Source: Bog-756 sp963835465 (GTDB taxonomy: Bacteria; Actinomycetota; Acidimicrobiia; Acidimicrobiales; RAAP-2). From it: a stretch of DNA of 64,000 nt. The notes below the pieces were generated by a model. The model was not told where the DNA came from. It ran no database searches and saw nothing but the letters and a program-made list of their open reading frames with translations. This document shows, in pieces, positions 16,760-25,372 of the stretch. A program made the position numbers and the translations under genes. The stretch spans positions 310,001 through 374,000 of the forward strand of contig CAWIFR010000001.1 of NCBI GenBank assembly GCA_963835465.1, given 5' to 3'. Positions within the stretch are counted from its first letter, which is position 1. Every line of letters starts with the position of its first letter.

Positions 16760-17854
16760 CCAGCCTCGTTCGATGTGACCATCGGCCCGGTCGGCACGCC
16801 CGGTTCCACGGCCACCTTCGACCTGACCGCCGACGAGGCCGGTGTGACGTACCAGTGCACACTGAACTCGAACGGTATGCCCGGCATAGCCGAGTCCTGC
16901 ACCTCGCCGAAGACCTACACGGGCCTGCAGACGGGGTCCTACCTCCTCTCCGTCACCGGGACCGACGCCGCGGGGAACGTTTCGTTCCCCGTCCCCTACG
17001 GCTGGACCGTCGGTTCGCCCGCCCCCGGGGGCACCATCACCAGCACCAGCAGCACGACGTTCAATGCGGGACCCCCGCAGCCGGGACGTCAGGCACTTAT
17101 GCCGTCACGATGTACGCCTGGTACGGAGCAGAGGCCACGACTCAGACCTTCCAACTGACCGTCGCCCCCGCTCCGCCGGTGGCACCGACGATCACCAGCA
17201 CTGCGGGTACATCGTTCCCGGTCAGCGGGTTCGCCTGGTTCACGGTGACCACCTCCGGGTCACCCACCCCGGCGCTGTCGGTGAGCGGGACCCTGCCTCG
17301 TGGTGTGTCGTTCATCGACGGTGACGACGGCGTCGGGACGTTCTCAGGAACTCCGTCCCCCGGATCGACCGGCGTCTACCAAACTGAAGATCACGGCTGC
17401 AAACGGTGTGCAGCCCGATGCAACCCAGAGCTTCGCCCTCACCGTCGCACCGGCGAACTGCACCGCCCAGCCGGGGTCGGCCGGGTACTGGCTGCTGGCC
17501 TCGGACGGCGGCATCTTCTCCTTCGGCGATGCCAACTTCTACGGTTCGATGGGCGGGAAGCCGCTCAACAAGCCGGTCGTGGGGATGGCGGCCACGCCTG
17601 ATGGCGGGGGTTACTGGCTGCTGGCCTCGGACGGCGGCATCTTCTCCTTCGGCGATGCCAACTTCTACGGTTCGATGGGCGGGAAATCGCTCAACAAGCC
17701 GGTCGTGGGGATGGCCGTCGATCCCGCCACGGGCGGCTACTGGCTGCTGGCCTCGGACGGCGGCATCTTCTCCTTCGGCGATGCCAACTTCTACGGTTCG
17801 ATGGGCGGGAAATCGCTCAACAAGCCGGTCGTGGGGATGGCTCCTGCCGCCTGA
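16760..17854 (+). pseudogene. cell-surface protein remnant: Ig-like domains plus 42-residue repeats
   Basis: No start codon or signal peptide can be placed, and the 5' part is missing or unreadable. In order: an Ig-like domain (TATFDLTADEAGVTYQC), a second beta-rich unit (TYAVTMYAWYGAEATTQTF), a He_PIG putative-Ig domain (SGTLPRGVSFIDGDDG, TKLKITAANGVQPDA), then three 42-residue repeats beginning GYWLLASDGGIFSFGDANFY. The frame changes near 17070 and again near 17385. The last repeat stops early (VVGMAPAA then stop). Such repeats occur in multiple copies at the C-termini of secreted Acidimicrobiia proteins, probably as surface-binding or propeller modules. Truncation at both ends suggests a fragment. 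Confidence 0.6.
17486..17854 (+). repeat. 126-bp tandem coding repeat, three copies
   Basis: Starts at 17486, 17612 and 17738, exactly 126 bp (42 codons) apart; the third is cut short by the stop codon. Copies are almost identical at the DNA level over the GYWLLASDGGIFSFGD...LNKPVVGMA part. They differ mainly in the linker codons (AATPDGG versus AVDPATG), pointing to recent duplication or gene conversion. Confidence 0.85.
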
Positions 17855-18051
17855 GCCCCGTCCGAGGGGGTGGGGGTTGACACCGTCCCCTGTCGTGATC
17901 TCCTCTGCGCAGGTTTGGGTTCCCTCGGGCCCGGACCATGATGTCCTCCCCGCTGGAGCCTGGGCGGAACCGCCTCAGCGAACCTGCTCGTTCCACTGGA
18001 GGCACCAGACTTTCGCCTTCGATCGACAGTGCAGCCGCACGAGAGTAGGCG

Positions 18052-18240
18052 ATGACTCGAACCAACGCAGTGTCCGCAGCGAAGAGGCAAAGGAGAAGAT
18101 GCGGGCCCGCCGAGCGGTCGTCCGCTACCTGGAGTCCCTCGACGCGCCCGCACCACCTGAGCCGGCCACAGGCACCGCCCTCGTCGACGCGGAGCTGGCC
18201 AGGATCGAGGGGCTGCTCGCAGACCCCGAGCTGCGCGCCC
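18052..18240 (+). pseudogene. possible small gene fragment
   Basis: ATG 18052 begins MTRTNAVSAAKRQ in one frame. The coding-like continuation KEKMRARRAVVRYLESLDAP, then GTALVDAELARIEGLLADPE, is in another. I recognise no family; it looks like a short charged helical protein. It ends in sequence belonging to the convergent acyl-CoA dehydrogenase 3' end. The rest of 17855-18286 shows nothing else. Confidence 0.25.
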
Positions 18241-18286
18241 CCGGCGGCTCCAGTTCCTTATTCCCTGACGGATCGAGCCAGAATCC

Positions 18287-19440
18287 CTACCCCAACAGCG
18301 ACTTTGCGATGACCACCCGCTGGATCTGGTTGGTGCCCTCGTAGATCTGGGTGATCTTCGCGTCGCGCATGAACCGTTCCACCGGAAAGTCCCTGGTGTA
18401 GCCGTAACCACCGAGCAGCTGTACCGCATCGGTCGTGACGGACATGGCCGTGTCGGAGGCGAAGCACTTGGCCATCGCCCCGACAGAGGTCAGCTCACCG
18501 TGGGATGCCGTTGTCGATAAGGGAGCAGGCCCGATAGACCAGGGTCCGGGCCGCCTCGTTGCGCATGGCCATCTCGGCCAGCATGAAGCGCAGGGCCTGC
18601 TGGTCGGCGATCGCCTTGCCGAAGGCCTTGCGCTCCTTCATGTATCCGGCGGCAACGTCGATGGCGCCCTGGGCGATACCGACGGCCTGGGCCCCGATGG
18701 TCGGTCGGCTGCGGTCCAGGGTGTGCATGGCGATGGTGAAACCCATCCCCTCCTCGCCGATCAGATTCGCCACTGGCACCCGAATCTCGTCGAACGAAAC
18801 GGCGGCCGTGGGGCTGCCCCGGACCCCGAGCTTGTCCTCATGGGGACCAACCTCAACACCCCAGCCGGCCTCGACCACGAAGCAGCTGATCCCCTTTCCC
18901 CGGCCAGCTTTCGGGTCGGTGACCGCGAACACCGTGTAGGTGTCCGACACGCCCGCGTTGGTGATCCAGTGCTTGGCGCCCGTCAGCAGATAGTGGTCAC
19001 CGTCGCGGACCGCCCGAGTCCGCATAGAGGCAACGTCGCTGCCGGCATCGGCTTCGGACAGGCAGTAACTGGCCTGACGCTCCCCCGAGGCGACGCCCGG
19101 TAGGTACTTACGCTTCAGCTCCTCGGATGCCCCAATTCATCACCGGCAGCATCCCCAACTTGGAGATCAGCATGCTGAGCGAGGTGGACGCACAGACCCG
19201 GGCCAGCTCCTCAGCCATGATGGCCTGGGTGACCATGTCGGCTCCTGCCCCCCCATACTCGACCGGGACGCCCAGGGCCGGCAGCTCGAGCTCGACGCAG
19301 GCGTCGAAGGACTTCTGCGGAAAGGCGGCGTCCCGATCGACCGCCGCGGCATGGGGCGCAACCCGCTCGTCGGCGAATTTCCGGAGGATGTTCCGGAACT
19401 CCCGGTGCGTATCGGTCAGAGCGAAGTTCGACGCGTCCAT
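18287..19440 (-). CDS. acyl-CoA dehydrogenase (two frame breaks)
   Basis: FAD flavoenzyme that oxidises acyl-CoA to the 2-enoyl-CoA and passes electrons to ETF. Joined length is about 384 residues, normal for the family. N-terminal domain MDASNFALTDTHREFRNIL, middle domain YCLSEADAGSDVASM, GAKHWITNAG, and EIRVPVANLIGEEGMGF, C-terminal domain LDRSRPTIGAQAVG, GGYGYTRDFPVERFMRDAK, and the catalytic-base motif IYEGTNQIQR. Frame changes lie near 19125 in a GGGG run and near 18490 in CCC, both typical homopolymer indels. The specificity could be short-chain or branched-chain. EtfAB are encoded at 59.9-61.7 kb. The 3' end is duplicated at 14341. Confidence 0.88.
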
Positions 19441-19679
19441 CAGTCCAAATTACTCACCGGTAGCGAATGACTCCGGCCGAAGGCGCCGACTCCTCGGGCC
19501 GGGCCCGCGCCGGACGGGAGAGCACCCGCCAGTCGGTGTTGGCAGCCCGCCATGGCGGTTTGAGCAGGATCTTTCAAGTATTGGTCCGAAGCGGTCGACA
19601 AGATGACCACATGACTTTTCACCCTTCAACGGCTAGCATTCGGGTATCGATTAACACATAGAGTGGTGGAGGCAACCGT

Positions 19680-20087
19680 ATGAGTGACAAATCTGAGGGG
19701 CCCGGCTGGTGGATCGCCAGCGACGGCAAGTGGTATCCGCCCGAGCTGCACCCGTCGGTGAGGCAGGAGTCCACCACCGCGCCGTCGATGCAGGGCCTGG
19801 ACGGGGTGCCCCGTCGCCGTTGGGACGACGATGCCGCCAAGGCCACCCACGTGGGACCCCAGTTCCCCGATCTCTTCCAGAAGGCGATCGCAGGGGTCGC
19901 ACGTGGCCGACAACATCTCGGTGAAGTACGACGGCGAGGAGCGCGGGCCGGAGGAACGGGCTCGATGGCCCGAGCGGGCGTCAGCCCGTCGGCCAGCGCC
20001 AACGGCGGGACTGAGGGGTCCGGTGGTGTGGCCGGTGCCACCATCGGCGCACCGGCCTCGAAGAAGCGGTGGCGCAAAGGTCGTTGA
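19680..20087 (+). CDS. small hypothetical protein with GWWIASDGKWYPPE motif
   Basis: Begins MSDKSEGPGWWIASDGKWYPPELHP, a DUF2510-like Trp/Tyr motif that recurs at the N-termini of many Acidimicrobiia proteins. The start is ATG 19680 with GGAGG 7 bases upstream. After about residue 73 the frame is uncertain: an alternative frame gives SHVADNISVKYDGEERGPEE, while the original frame ends with MARAGVSPSASANGG and KKRWRKGR. No function can be assigned. It is divergent from the acyl-CoA dehydrogenase gene across a 239-bp interval. Confidence 0.6.
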   Translation: MSDKSEGPGWWIASDGKWYPPELHPSVRQESTTAPSMQGLDGVPRRRWDDDAAKATHVGPQFPDLFQKAIAGVARGRQHLGEVRRRGARAGGTGSMARAGVSPSASANGGTEGSGGVAGATIGAPASKKRWRKGR

Positions 20088-20183
20088 CCTGATCGGCGGC
20101 GGTGTCCGCCGGGGAGGACGACCGTAACCGAAGCAGAACCAGTCCGGTCGGTTGCGGGGCGTACCGGGTCGCCCTCGGCGCCG

Positions 20184-20706
20184 TCAGTGCCCGGCGGGAA
20201 GCACGATCAGCTCCCGCCAGTCGACGATCCGGTCGGCCACGGCGTCCGGGGTCAGCCGGAGTGTCTCGGCCTTCACGCTGTCGGCGATGGCCCGTTGGGC
20301 CTGGTAGTGGTGCGACGCTGACCGGAACAGTGGGGCAGCGGGCCTCGACCAGGTCGCCGGGAGCGCCTCCGAGGAAGCCCCAGAGGGTGAAGGCGAACTC
20401 GAGGTCGTAGACCGCCGGTGCCCGGCCGAAGCGGGCGCAGCGCCGCATGGCCACCGCGGTGCATCCGGCGATGGCGTCCTCGGCCGAGTCACCCTCGGCC
20501 AGGACCAGCCGGGCCTCGAACCGACGGGCCAGCTTGAGGGCGAAGCCCTGGTCGGGACCGGGCTTGCCCAACAGGCGTCCCTCGGGCTGGGACGTCCCCC
20601 GCACCTCGGAGGGCCGGGACTGGGTCCAGATGCTCGGCACGTTGAGCCGGTAGGCCGGGCGGACCTGGTCGGCCTCCACGATGGGCACGAAGCTGGGTTG
20701 GGTCAC
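20184..20706 (-). CDS. conserved actinobacterial hypothetical protein (frame-disrupted)
   Basis: The start is GTG 20706 (VTQPSFVPIVEADQVRPAYR) because AGGAG lies 7 bases upstream; the upstream ATG 20736 lacks a site. Seen: SIWTQSRPSEVRGTSQPEGR, KPGPDQGFALKLARRF, VYDLEFAFTLWGFLGGAP, and, after a frame change near 20340, HHYQAQRAIADSVKAETLRL ending WRELIVLPAGH. Total is about 174 residues. No catalytic motif is recognised. It sits 46 bp after cimA on the same strand and may be cotranscribed. Confidence 0.6.
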
Positions 20707-20752
20707 GGTTGGGCTCCTGAGTGAGCGGACTGGCATCTTCGGACCTTCGCTC

Positions 20753-22363
20753 CTACCCGTCGGAGGCCGCGCCGGTATGGAGCAGACCGTAGACGATGGA
20801 GTCGGAGAGGGCCTGCCAGGAGGCGGCGATGATGTTCTCCGAGACCCCGATGGTGGTCCAGGTGCGGTCGCCGTCGGTGGAGTCGATGAGGACCCGGGTC
20901 ACCGAACCGGTGCCCCTGGCCGAGTCGAGCACCCGTACCCGGTAGTCCACCAGATGGACGTCGGCCAGGGCCGGGTAGTGGGAGCCGATGGCGGCCCGCA
21001 CGGCGCCGTCCAGGGCGTTGACCGGCCCGTTCCCCTCGGCAGTGGCCACGATCCGCTCGTTACCCACCAGGATCTTCACGGTGGCCTCGGTGGACTGTCC
21101 CTCGCCGTGGTCGGCGATCACCCGGTACGACTCCAGATCGAAGAAGTCCTGCTCCCAGCCGGTCGAGTTGCGCAGCAGCAGCTCGAGCGAGCCGTCGGCC
21201 ACCTCGAAGTGGTAGCCCTCGTACTCCAACCGCTTGAGAGAGTCGAGGACCGACGACATGGCCTGGGAGTCGAGCTCCAGCCCCAGCTCGGTGGCCTTCA
21301 TGGCCAGCGTCGATCGGCCGGCCATCTCGGAGACCACGAACCGGGTCCCGTTGCCCACCAGCTCCGGGCGAGATGTGCTCGTAGGCGTCGGACCGCCGGG
21401 CGATGGCCGAGGTGTGCAGACCAGCCTTGTGGGCGAAGACCGAGGCCCCCACGAAGGGCTGCTGGGGGTTGGGGGCGATGTTGACCAGCTCGGCGATGTG
21501 GTGGGACACCGGGGTGAGCAGTTCCAGGCGCTCCGGAGGGATGGTGCTCGACCCGGAGCTTGAGGGAGAGGTCGGGAATGGTCGCCGACAGGTCGGCGTT
21601 GCCGGCCCGCTCGCCGTACCCGTTGACGCAGCCCTGGACGTGGGTGGCACCCACGCCCACCGCGGCCAGGGAGTTGGCCACCGCACATCCGCTGTCGTTG
21701 TGGAAGTGCACACCGACCTGGGTCTCGAAGCCTCCCAGTACGCCGGATACGATCCGCTCCACCTCGTAGGGCAGGGTTCCGCCGTTGGTGTCGCACAGCA
21801 CCAGGGTCTCGGCCCCGGCCTCTTCGGCGGCTCGGAGGATCCGTAGGGTGAACTCGGGGTTGGCCTTGAATCCGTCGAAGAAGTGCTCGGCGTCGAGGAA
21901 GACCCGGAGGTCGTTGGACCGCAGGAACTGCGACCGAGTCGGCCACCATGGCCACGGCCTCGTCCAGCGTGGTGCGGAGGGCGTCGACCACATGCATCTC
22001 GGACGACTTGGCCACGATGCAGACCGCCTCGGTCTGGGCATTGACCAGGTGCCGGAGGGTCTCGTCGTCTTCGGCCCGCACGCCGGCCCGCCGGGTGGAC
22101 CCGAAGGCCACCAGCGTGGAGCGGTGGAGCGAGAGCTCCTTCGGGGCCCGGGCGAAGAACTCCTCGTCCTTGGGGTTGGCCCCGGGCCACCCGCCCTCGA
22201 TGAAGGTCACGCCGAGGTGGTCGAGCTGCTCGGCCACGCGGAGCTTGTCGTCGACCGTGAGGGAGAGCCCTTCCTGCTGGGAGCCGTCCCGGAGGGTGGT
22301 GTCGAACACGTCGACGGCATCGGGCAGCCCGGGCAGGTCGAAGTCGTGCCCCGGCGAACCCAC
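20753..22363 (-). CDS. cimA: (R)-citramalate synthase (frame breaks)
   Basis: Condenses pyruvate and acetyl-CoA to citramalate, feeding 2-oxobutyrate and isoleucine synthesis without threonine deaminase. Seen: DTTLRDGSQQEGLSLTVDDK at the N-terminus, EGGWPGANPKDEEFF, the metal-binding HFHNDSGCAVANS, NGYGERAGNADL, and a C-terminal LeuA-type regulatory domain (HYPALADVHLVDYRVRV). Length is about 536 residues, as for long CimA/LeuA-like enzymes. At least three frame changes (near 21940, 21550 and 21365) are needed. GTG 22363 has AGGAGG 11 bases upstream. The alternative, 2-isopropylmalate synthase, is less likely because DTTLRDGSQQEG with SLTVDDK is typical of CimA. Third gene of leuB-ilvE-cimA. 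Confidence 0.85.
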   Translation of the reverse strand: MGSPGHDFDLPGLPDAVDVFDTTLRDGSQQEGLSLTVDDKLRVAEQLDHLGVTFIEGGWPGANPKDEEFFARAPKELSLHRSTLVAFGSTRRAGVRAEDDETLRHLVNAQTEAVCIVAKSSEMHVVDALRTTLDEAVAMVADSVAVPAVQRPPGLPRRRALLRRIQGQPRVHPTDPPSRRRGRGRDPGAVRHQRRNPALRGGADRIRRTGRLRDPGRCALPQRQRMCGGQLPGRGGRGCHPRPGLRQRVRRAGRQRRPVGDHSRPLPQAPGRAPSLRSAWNCSPRCPTTSPSWSTSPPTPSSPSWGPRSSPTRLVCTPRPSPGGPTPTSTSRPELVGNGTRFVVSEMAGRSTLAMKATELGLELDSQAMSSVLDSLKRLEYEGYHFEVADGSLELLLRNSTGWEQDFFDLESYRVIADHGEGQSTEATVKILVGNERIVATAEGNGPVNALDGAVRAAIGSHYPALADVHLVDYRVRVLDSARGTGSVTRVLIDSTDGDRTWTTIGVSENIIAASWQALSDSIVYGLLHTGAASDG

Positions 22364-22522
22364 GGGAGCCGCTCCCTCCTGTCGGATCTCCTGCGCGTGG
22401 GCATGGGCCTGCTTGTCCGGCAGTCAGAGGATGGGAGTGGTGGACACCGCCGCCGTGGGTGTGGCCGTGACCGCGCGGCCGTGCCCCCACCGGTGGGCGA
22501 GTCGTCGTTGAGCGTGGGGCCG

Positions 22523-23453
22523 TCATTCGACATAGTCCAACCAGTCCTTGTACTGATCCACCTCGCCGCGGACGGTGGCGAAGTAGGTCTGCTGGAGCTT
22601 CTGGGTGATCGGGCCGGGCTTGCCGTCGCCCACCTGGCGGTCGTCGACGGACCGGATCGGCACCACCTCGGCCGCGGTGCCGGTCAGGAACGCCTCGTCG
22701 GCCGTGTAGAGGTCGGTGCGGATGATCTGCTCGTAGGTCACCCCGTAGCCCAGGTCACGGGCGATGGTCTCCACCGACTGCTGGGTGATGCCCTCCAGGG
22801 CTCCTGAGTCCGAGGTCGGAGGGGTGATCAGCCGGCCCTTGCGCACGATGAAGATGTTCTCGCCAGTGCACTCGCTGACGTTCCCGTCCGGGGCGAGGAG
22901 GATGGCCTCGTCGTAGCCCGCTTTGATGGCCTCCACCTTGGCCAGTGACGAGTTGACGTACATGCCGGTGCCCTTGGCCGCGGTGGGCACCGCGTTGGGG
23001 TCGTGGCGACGCCACGAGCTGATCTTCATCGACACACCGTTGGCCACACCGTCGTCACCGAGGTAGGTGCCCCAGGGCCAGGCGGCGATGGACACGTTCA
23101 CCGGGCACGGGCATCGGGTTGAGGCCCATCTCGCCGTAGCCCAGGTAGACCAGCGGTCGGATGTAGCAGCCGTCGTCGAGACCGTTGACCCGGACCAGGT
23201 CGCGGGTGGCGTCCACGATCTCGTCCACCGTGTAGGGCACATCGATCAGGAAGACCTTGGCCGAGGTGAACAGCCGCTCGATGTGGTCGCGTAGGCGGAA
23301 CACCGCCACGCCCCGTTCGGTCGGATAGGCGCGGATGCCCTCGAACACGCCGGAGCCGTAGTGCATGGTGTGGGTGAGCACGTGCACGGTGGCGTCGGCC
23401 CAGTCGACGAACTCGCCGTCCATCCAGATCTTCTCGGTCGGGGTCAGGGGCAT
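22523..23453 (-). CDS. ilvE: branched-chain amino acid aminotransferase (one frame break)
   Basis: PLP fold-type IV transaminase performing the last step to Leu, Ile and Val. Seen: KIWMDGEFVDWADATVHVLT, HYGSGVFEGIRAYP, GCYIRPLVYLGYGEMGLNP, the catalytic Lys in PTAAKGTGMYVNSSL, LLAPDGNVSECTGENIFIV, and GTAAEVVPIRSVDDR. Total is about 310 residues, normal for the family. The frame changes near 23105. It starts 4 bp after the leuB stop, and cimA follows about 160 bp downstream. Confidence 0.92.
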
Positions 23454-23456
23454 GGC

Positions 23457-24477
23457 TCAGAGCCTTTCTGCAATGGCGTCGCCGATGGCTGCGGTCGACA
23501 GCGTCGGGTCGGGTTGGGAGTGGATGAAGTCGGCGACCGCCTGGGTCACCTTCTCGGCGGCCGAGGCCTCGCCGAGGTGATCGAGCATGAGGGCGGCCGA
23601 CCGGATGGCGGCAGCCGGGTTGGCCTTGCCGGTTCCGGCGATGTCGTGGGCCGCCCCGTGGACCGGCTCGAAGAGGGACGGCCCGGTGCGGTCGGGGTTG
23701 AGATTGGCCGAGGCGGCGTAGCCGATGCCCCCGGCCACCGCTCCGGCCAGGTCGGTGATGATGTCGCCGAACAGGTTGTCGGTGACGATGACGTCGTAGC
23801 GGGCGGCGTCCTCGACCAGGTAGATGCAGGTGGCGTCGACATGGTTGTAGTCGCGGGTGACGGTCGGGTAGTCGCCCGACACCTCGTCGACCGTGCGCTG
23901 CCACAGATCGCCGGCGAAGGTCAGCACGTTGGTCTTGTGGACCAGGGTCAGGTGATGGCGGGGCCGGCTCGAGGCCAGTCCGAAGGCGAAGCGGGCACAC
24001 CGCTCCACCCCGTGGCGGGTGTTCACCGAGCCCTGGGTGGCCACCTCGAAGGGCGTGCCCTTGCGGAGGAACCCGCCCTCGCCGGCGTAGGTCCCCTCGG
24101 TGTTCTCGCGGATGACCACGAAGTCGCAGTCGGGGGCCAGGGCACCGGGGACACCGGTGAACGGCCGCATGTTGACGTAGAGGTCCAGCTCGAAGCGGAG
24201 ACGGAGCAGCAGGCCCCGCTCGAGGGCCCCCGGCGGGACTGCGGTGGAGCCCACCGGTGGGCCCACCGCGCCGAGCAGGATGGCATCCTGGCCCCGCAGC
24301 TCCTCCAGCACCGGGTCGGGCAGCACCTCGCCGGTGCGGACGTACCGGTCGGCTCCGAGGTCGTACTCGGTCGTGGCGAGCGCGCACGCCGGCCGCGTCG
24401 ACCACCTTGAGCGCCTCGGCGACCACCTCGGGGCCGATGCCGTCTCCTCCGATCAGTCCGACTCGGTAGTTACCCAC
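23457..24477 (-). CDS. leuB: 3-isopropylmalate dehydrogenase (one frame break)
   Basis: NAD-dependent oxidative decarboxylase of leucine biosynthesis. Seen: YRVGLIGGDGIGPEVVAEAL at the N-terminus, RLRFELDLYVNMRPF, VIRENTEGTYAGEGGF, HKTNVLTFAGDLW, the metal-binding DATCIYLVEDAARYDVIVTD, and EPVHGAAHDIAGTGKANPAA. About 340 residues. The N-terminal ~30 residues are in a different frame; the change is near 24385. The start is GTG 24477 with AGGAG 4 bases away. It is the first gene after the leader/attenuator at 24640-24741. Confidence 0.92.
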
Positions 24478-24639
24478 GCTGCTCCTGTCCCTCGTCCCGT
24501 CTGCTCGCTGTCCGCTACGTCCTGCCGTGCCCTGCCCGTCGCTCCCGCTGCCGTGCACCCCAGCCCGCTGGCTCGACCCACCGAGCCGTCGGACCCCACG
24601 GATGCCCTGCGCCCGACGACCCGGGCGGATCCCCAATTG

Positions 24640-24663
24640 AAAAACCGCCCACCAAGTGGACGG
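24640..24663 (-). terminator. attenuator terminator before leuB-ilvE-cimA
   Basis: Read on the minus strand: CCGTCCAC, loop TTG, GTGGGCGG, then TTTTT. This is an 8-bp stem with one G-U wobble, a 3-base loop and a U5 tract, the form of an intrinsic terminator. It lies after the leader peptide and 163 bp before the leuB start, so it would end transcription before the structural genes. Confidence 0.75.
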
Positions 24664-24669
24664 TCGAAG

Positions 24670-24694
24670 GGCACACACCGGTCCGGTGTGTGCC
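24670..24694 (-). promoter_or_regulatory. attenuator pause/competitor hairpin
   Basis: GGCACACACCGG, one central base, CCGGTGTGTGCC: a 12-bp perfect inverted repeat beginning at the last base of the leader stop codon. A ribosome stalled on the Ile codons would cover part of it. On the minus strand its centre GGACCGG can also pair, with one bulge, with CCGTCC of the terminator stem, a possible antiterminator. Confidence 0.7.
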
Positions 24695-24741
24695 TAGTCG
24701 ATAATGATTACGGTGCTGCGTGCGTCGAATGTCGTGTTCAT
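24694..24741 (-). CDS. 15-residue leader peptide of the branched-chain amino acid operon
   Basis: ATG 24741 to TAG 24694 encodes MNTTFDARSTVIIID. Four consecutive codons GTA ATC ATT ATC specify Val-Ile-Ile-Ile immediately before Asp and stop, as expected of a ribosome-stalling control peptide for a Leu/Ile/Val operon. It is followed by a 12-bp hairpin and a U-tract terminator. The promoter-like hexamers upstream place the transcript start within a few bases of the ATG, so the peptide may be leaderless, as is common in actinobacteria. Too short for automatic gene calling. Confidence 0.75.
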   Translation of the reverse strand: MNTTFDARSTVIIID

Positions 24742-24750
24742 CAGGTACCC

Positions 24751-24781
24751 AGTGTCCCCTGTCCGGGAGGGGTACCGTCAA
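24751..24781 (-). promoter_or_regulatory. candidate promoter of the leader/leuB operon
   Basis: Minus strand TTGACG (24781-24776) and GACACT (24756-24751) with a 19-base spacer. The -35 matches the sigma70-type consensus well; the -10 is weak and the spacer long. The implied start near 24744 lies about 3 bases before the leader ATG. Confidence 0.45.
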
Positions 24782-24832
24782 CCCCGGCGTCTGGCCGCGG
24801 TCGGATCCCGCCGGCGCCGATCACCGGCCCGC

Positions 24833-25264
24833 TCAGGTGGTCCGGGCGATCAGCACGTGGCATCCGGCCTTGTGGGCCACGCTGTTGGGGACCGAACCGA
24901 GGATCCTCCTGGTGCCCCGGAGGCCCTTGCTCCCCACCACGATGAGATCGGCCCCCACCTTGTCGGCACGGACGATGATCACCTCGGCCGGATCCCCGAC
25001 ACCGGTATGGATCTCCGTCTCGAGGCCTTCGACGTGGCCGGCCACCTCCTCCAGCATCCGCTGGGCCACCCCCCGCAGCAGCCCGCCGCCCGAGGGGTCG
25101 GACACGTTGGCCCCTCCGGCCGGCACGGCGACCGCCGTCGGGGAGTGCACCCCGACCACCAGGTGCAGCTTGGCCCCCTGGTCCTTGGCCAGCTGGACGG
25201 CCAGAGCCACCGCGGCGCTGGCCGTGTCCGATCCGTCAGTGCCGACGACGATGTTCGAGAACAC
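24833..25264 (-). CDS. universal stress protein (UspA family)
   Basis: Single Usp domain of 143 residues, cytoplasmic. Seen: MFSNIVVGTDGSDTASAAVA with the ATP-site Asp, and the C-terminal nucleotide-binding region VGSKGLRGTRRILGSVPNSV, so it is an ATP-binding type. The role is general stress adaptation. It is located upstream of the leader/leuB operon in the same direction, 52 bp before the candidate promoter. Confidence 0.93.
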   Translation of the reverse strand: MFSNIVVGTDGSDTASAAVALAVQLAKDQGAKLHLVVGVHSPTAVAVPAGGANVSDPSGGGLLRGVAQRMLEEVAGHVEGLETEIHTGVGDPAEVIIVRADKVGADLIVVGSKGLRGTRRILGSVPNSVAHKAGCHVLIARTT

Positions 25265-25372
25265 AGGTCACGCCTCCTCGGTCCACGGGCTTCGTCTGGC
25301 GATGGTAGCGGATCGGGGCGATGAGATCCCTGGTCCGGCCCGGTCGGCACCGCCACGGGCCGCCGAGCCGCG

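Noticed and set aside
17344..17854. CRISPR array from the regularly spaced repeats
   Set aside because: The repeats are 126 bp, in frame, and encode a known surface repeat with no unique spacers.
24515..24781. Longer minus-strand ORF covering the attenuator (MTVPLPDRGHW...)
   Set aside because: It runs through two hairpins and a terminator, has no family-like motif, and conflicts with the well-formed 15-codon leader in another frame.
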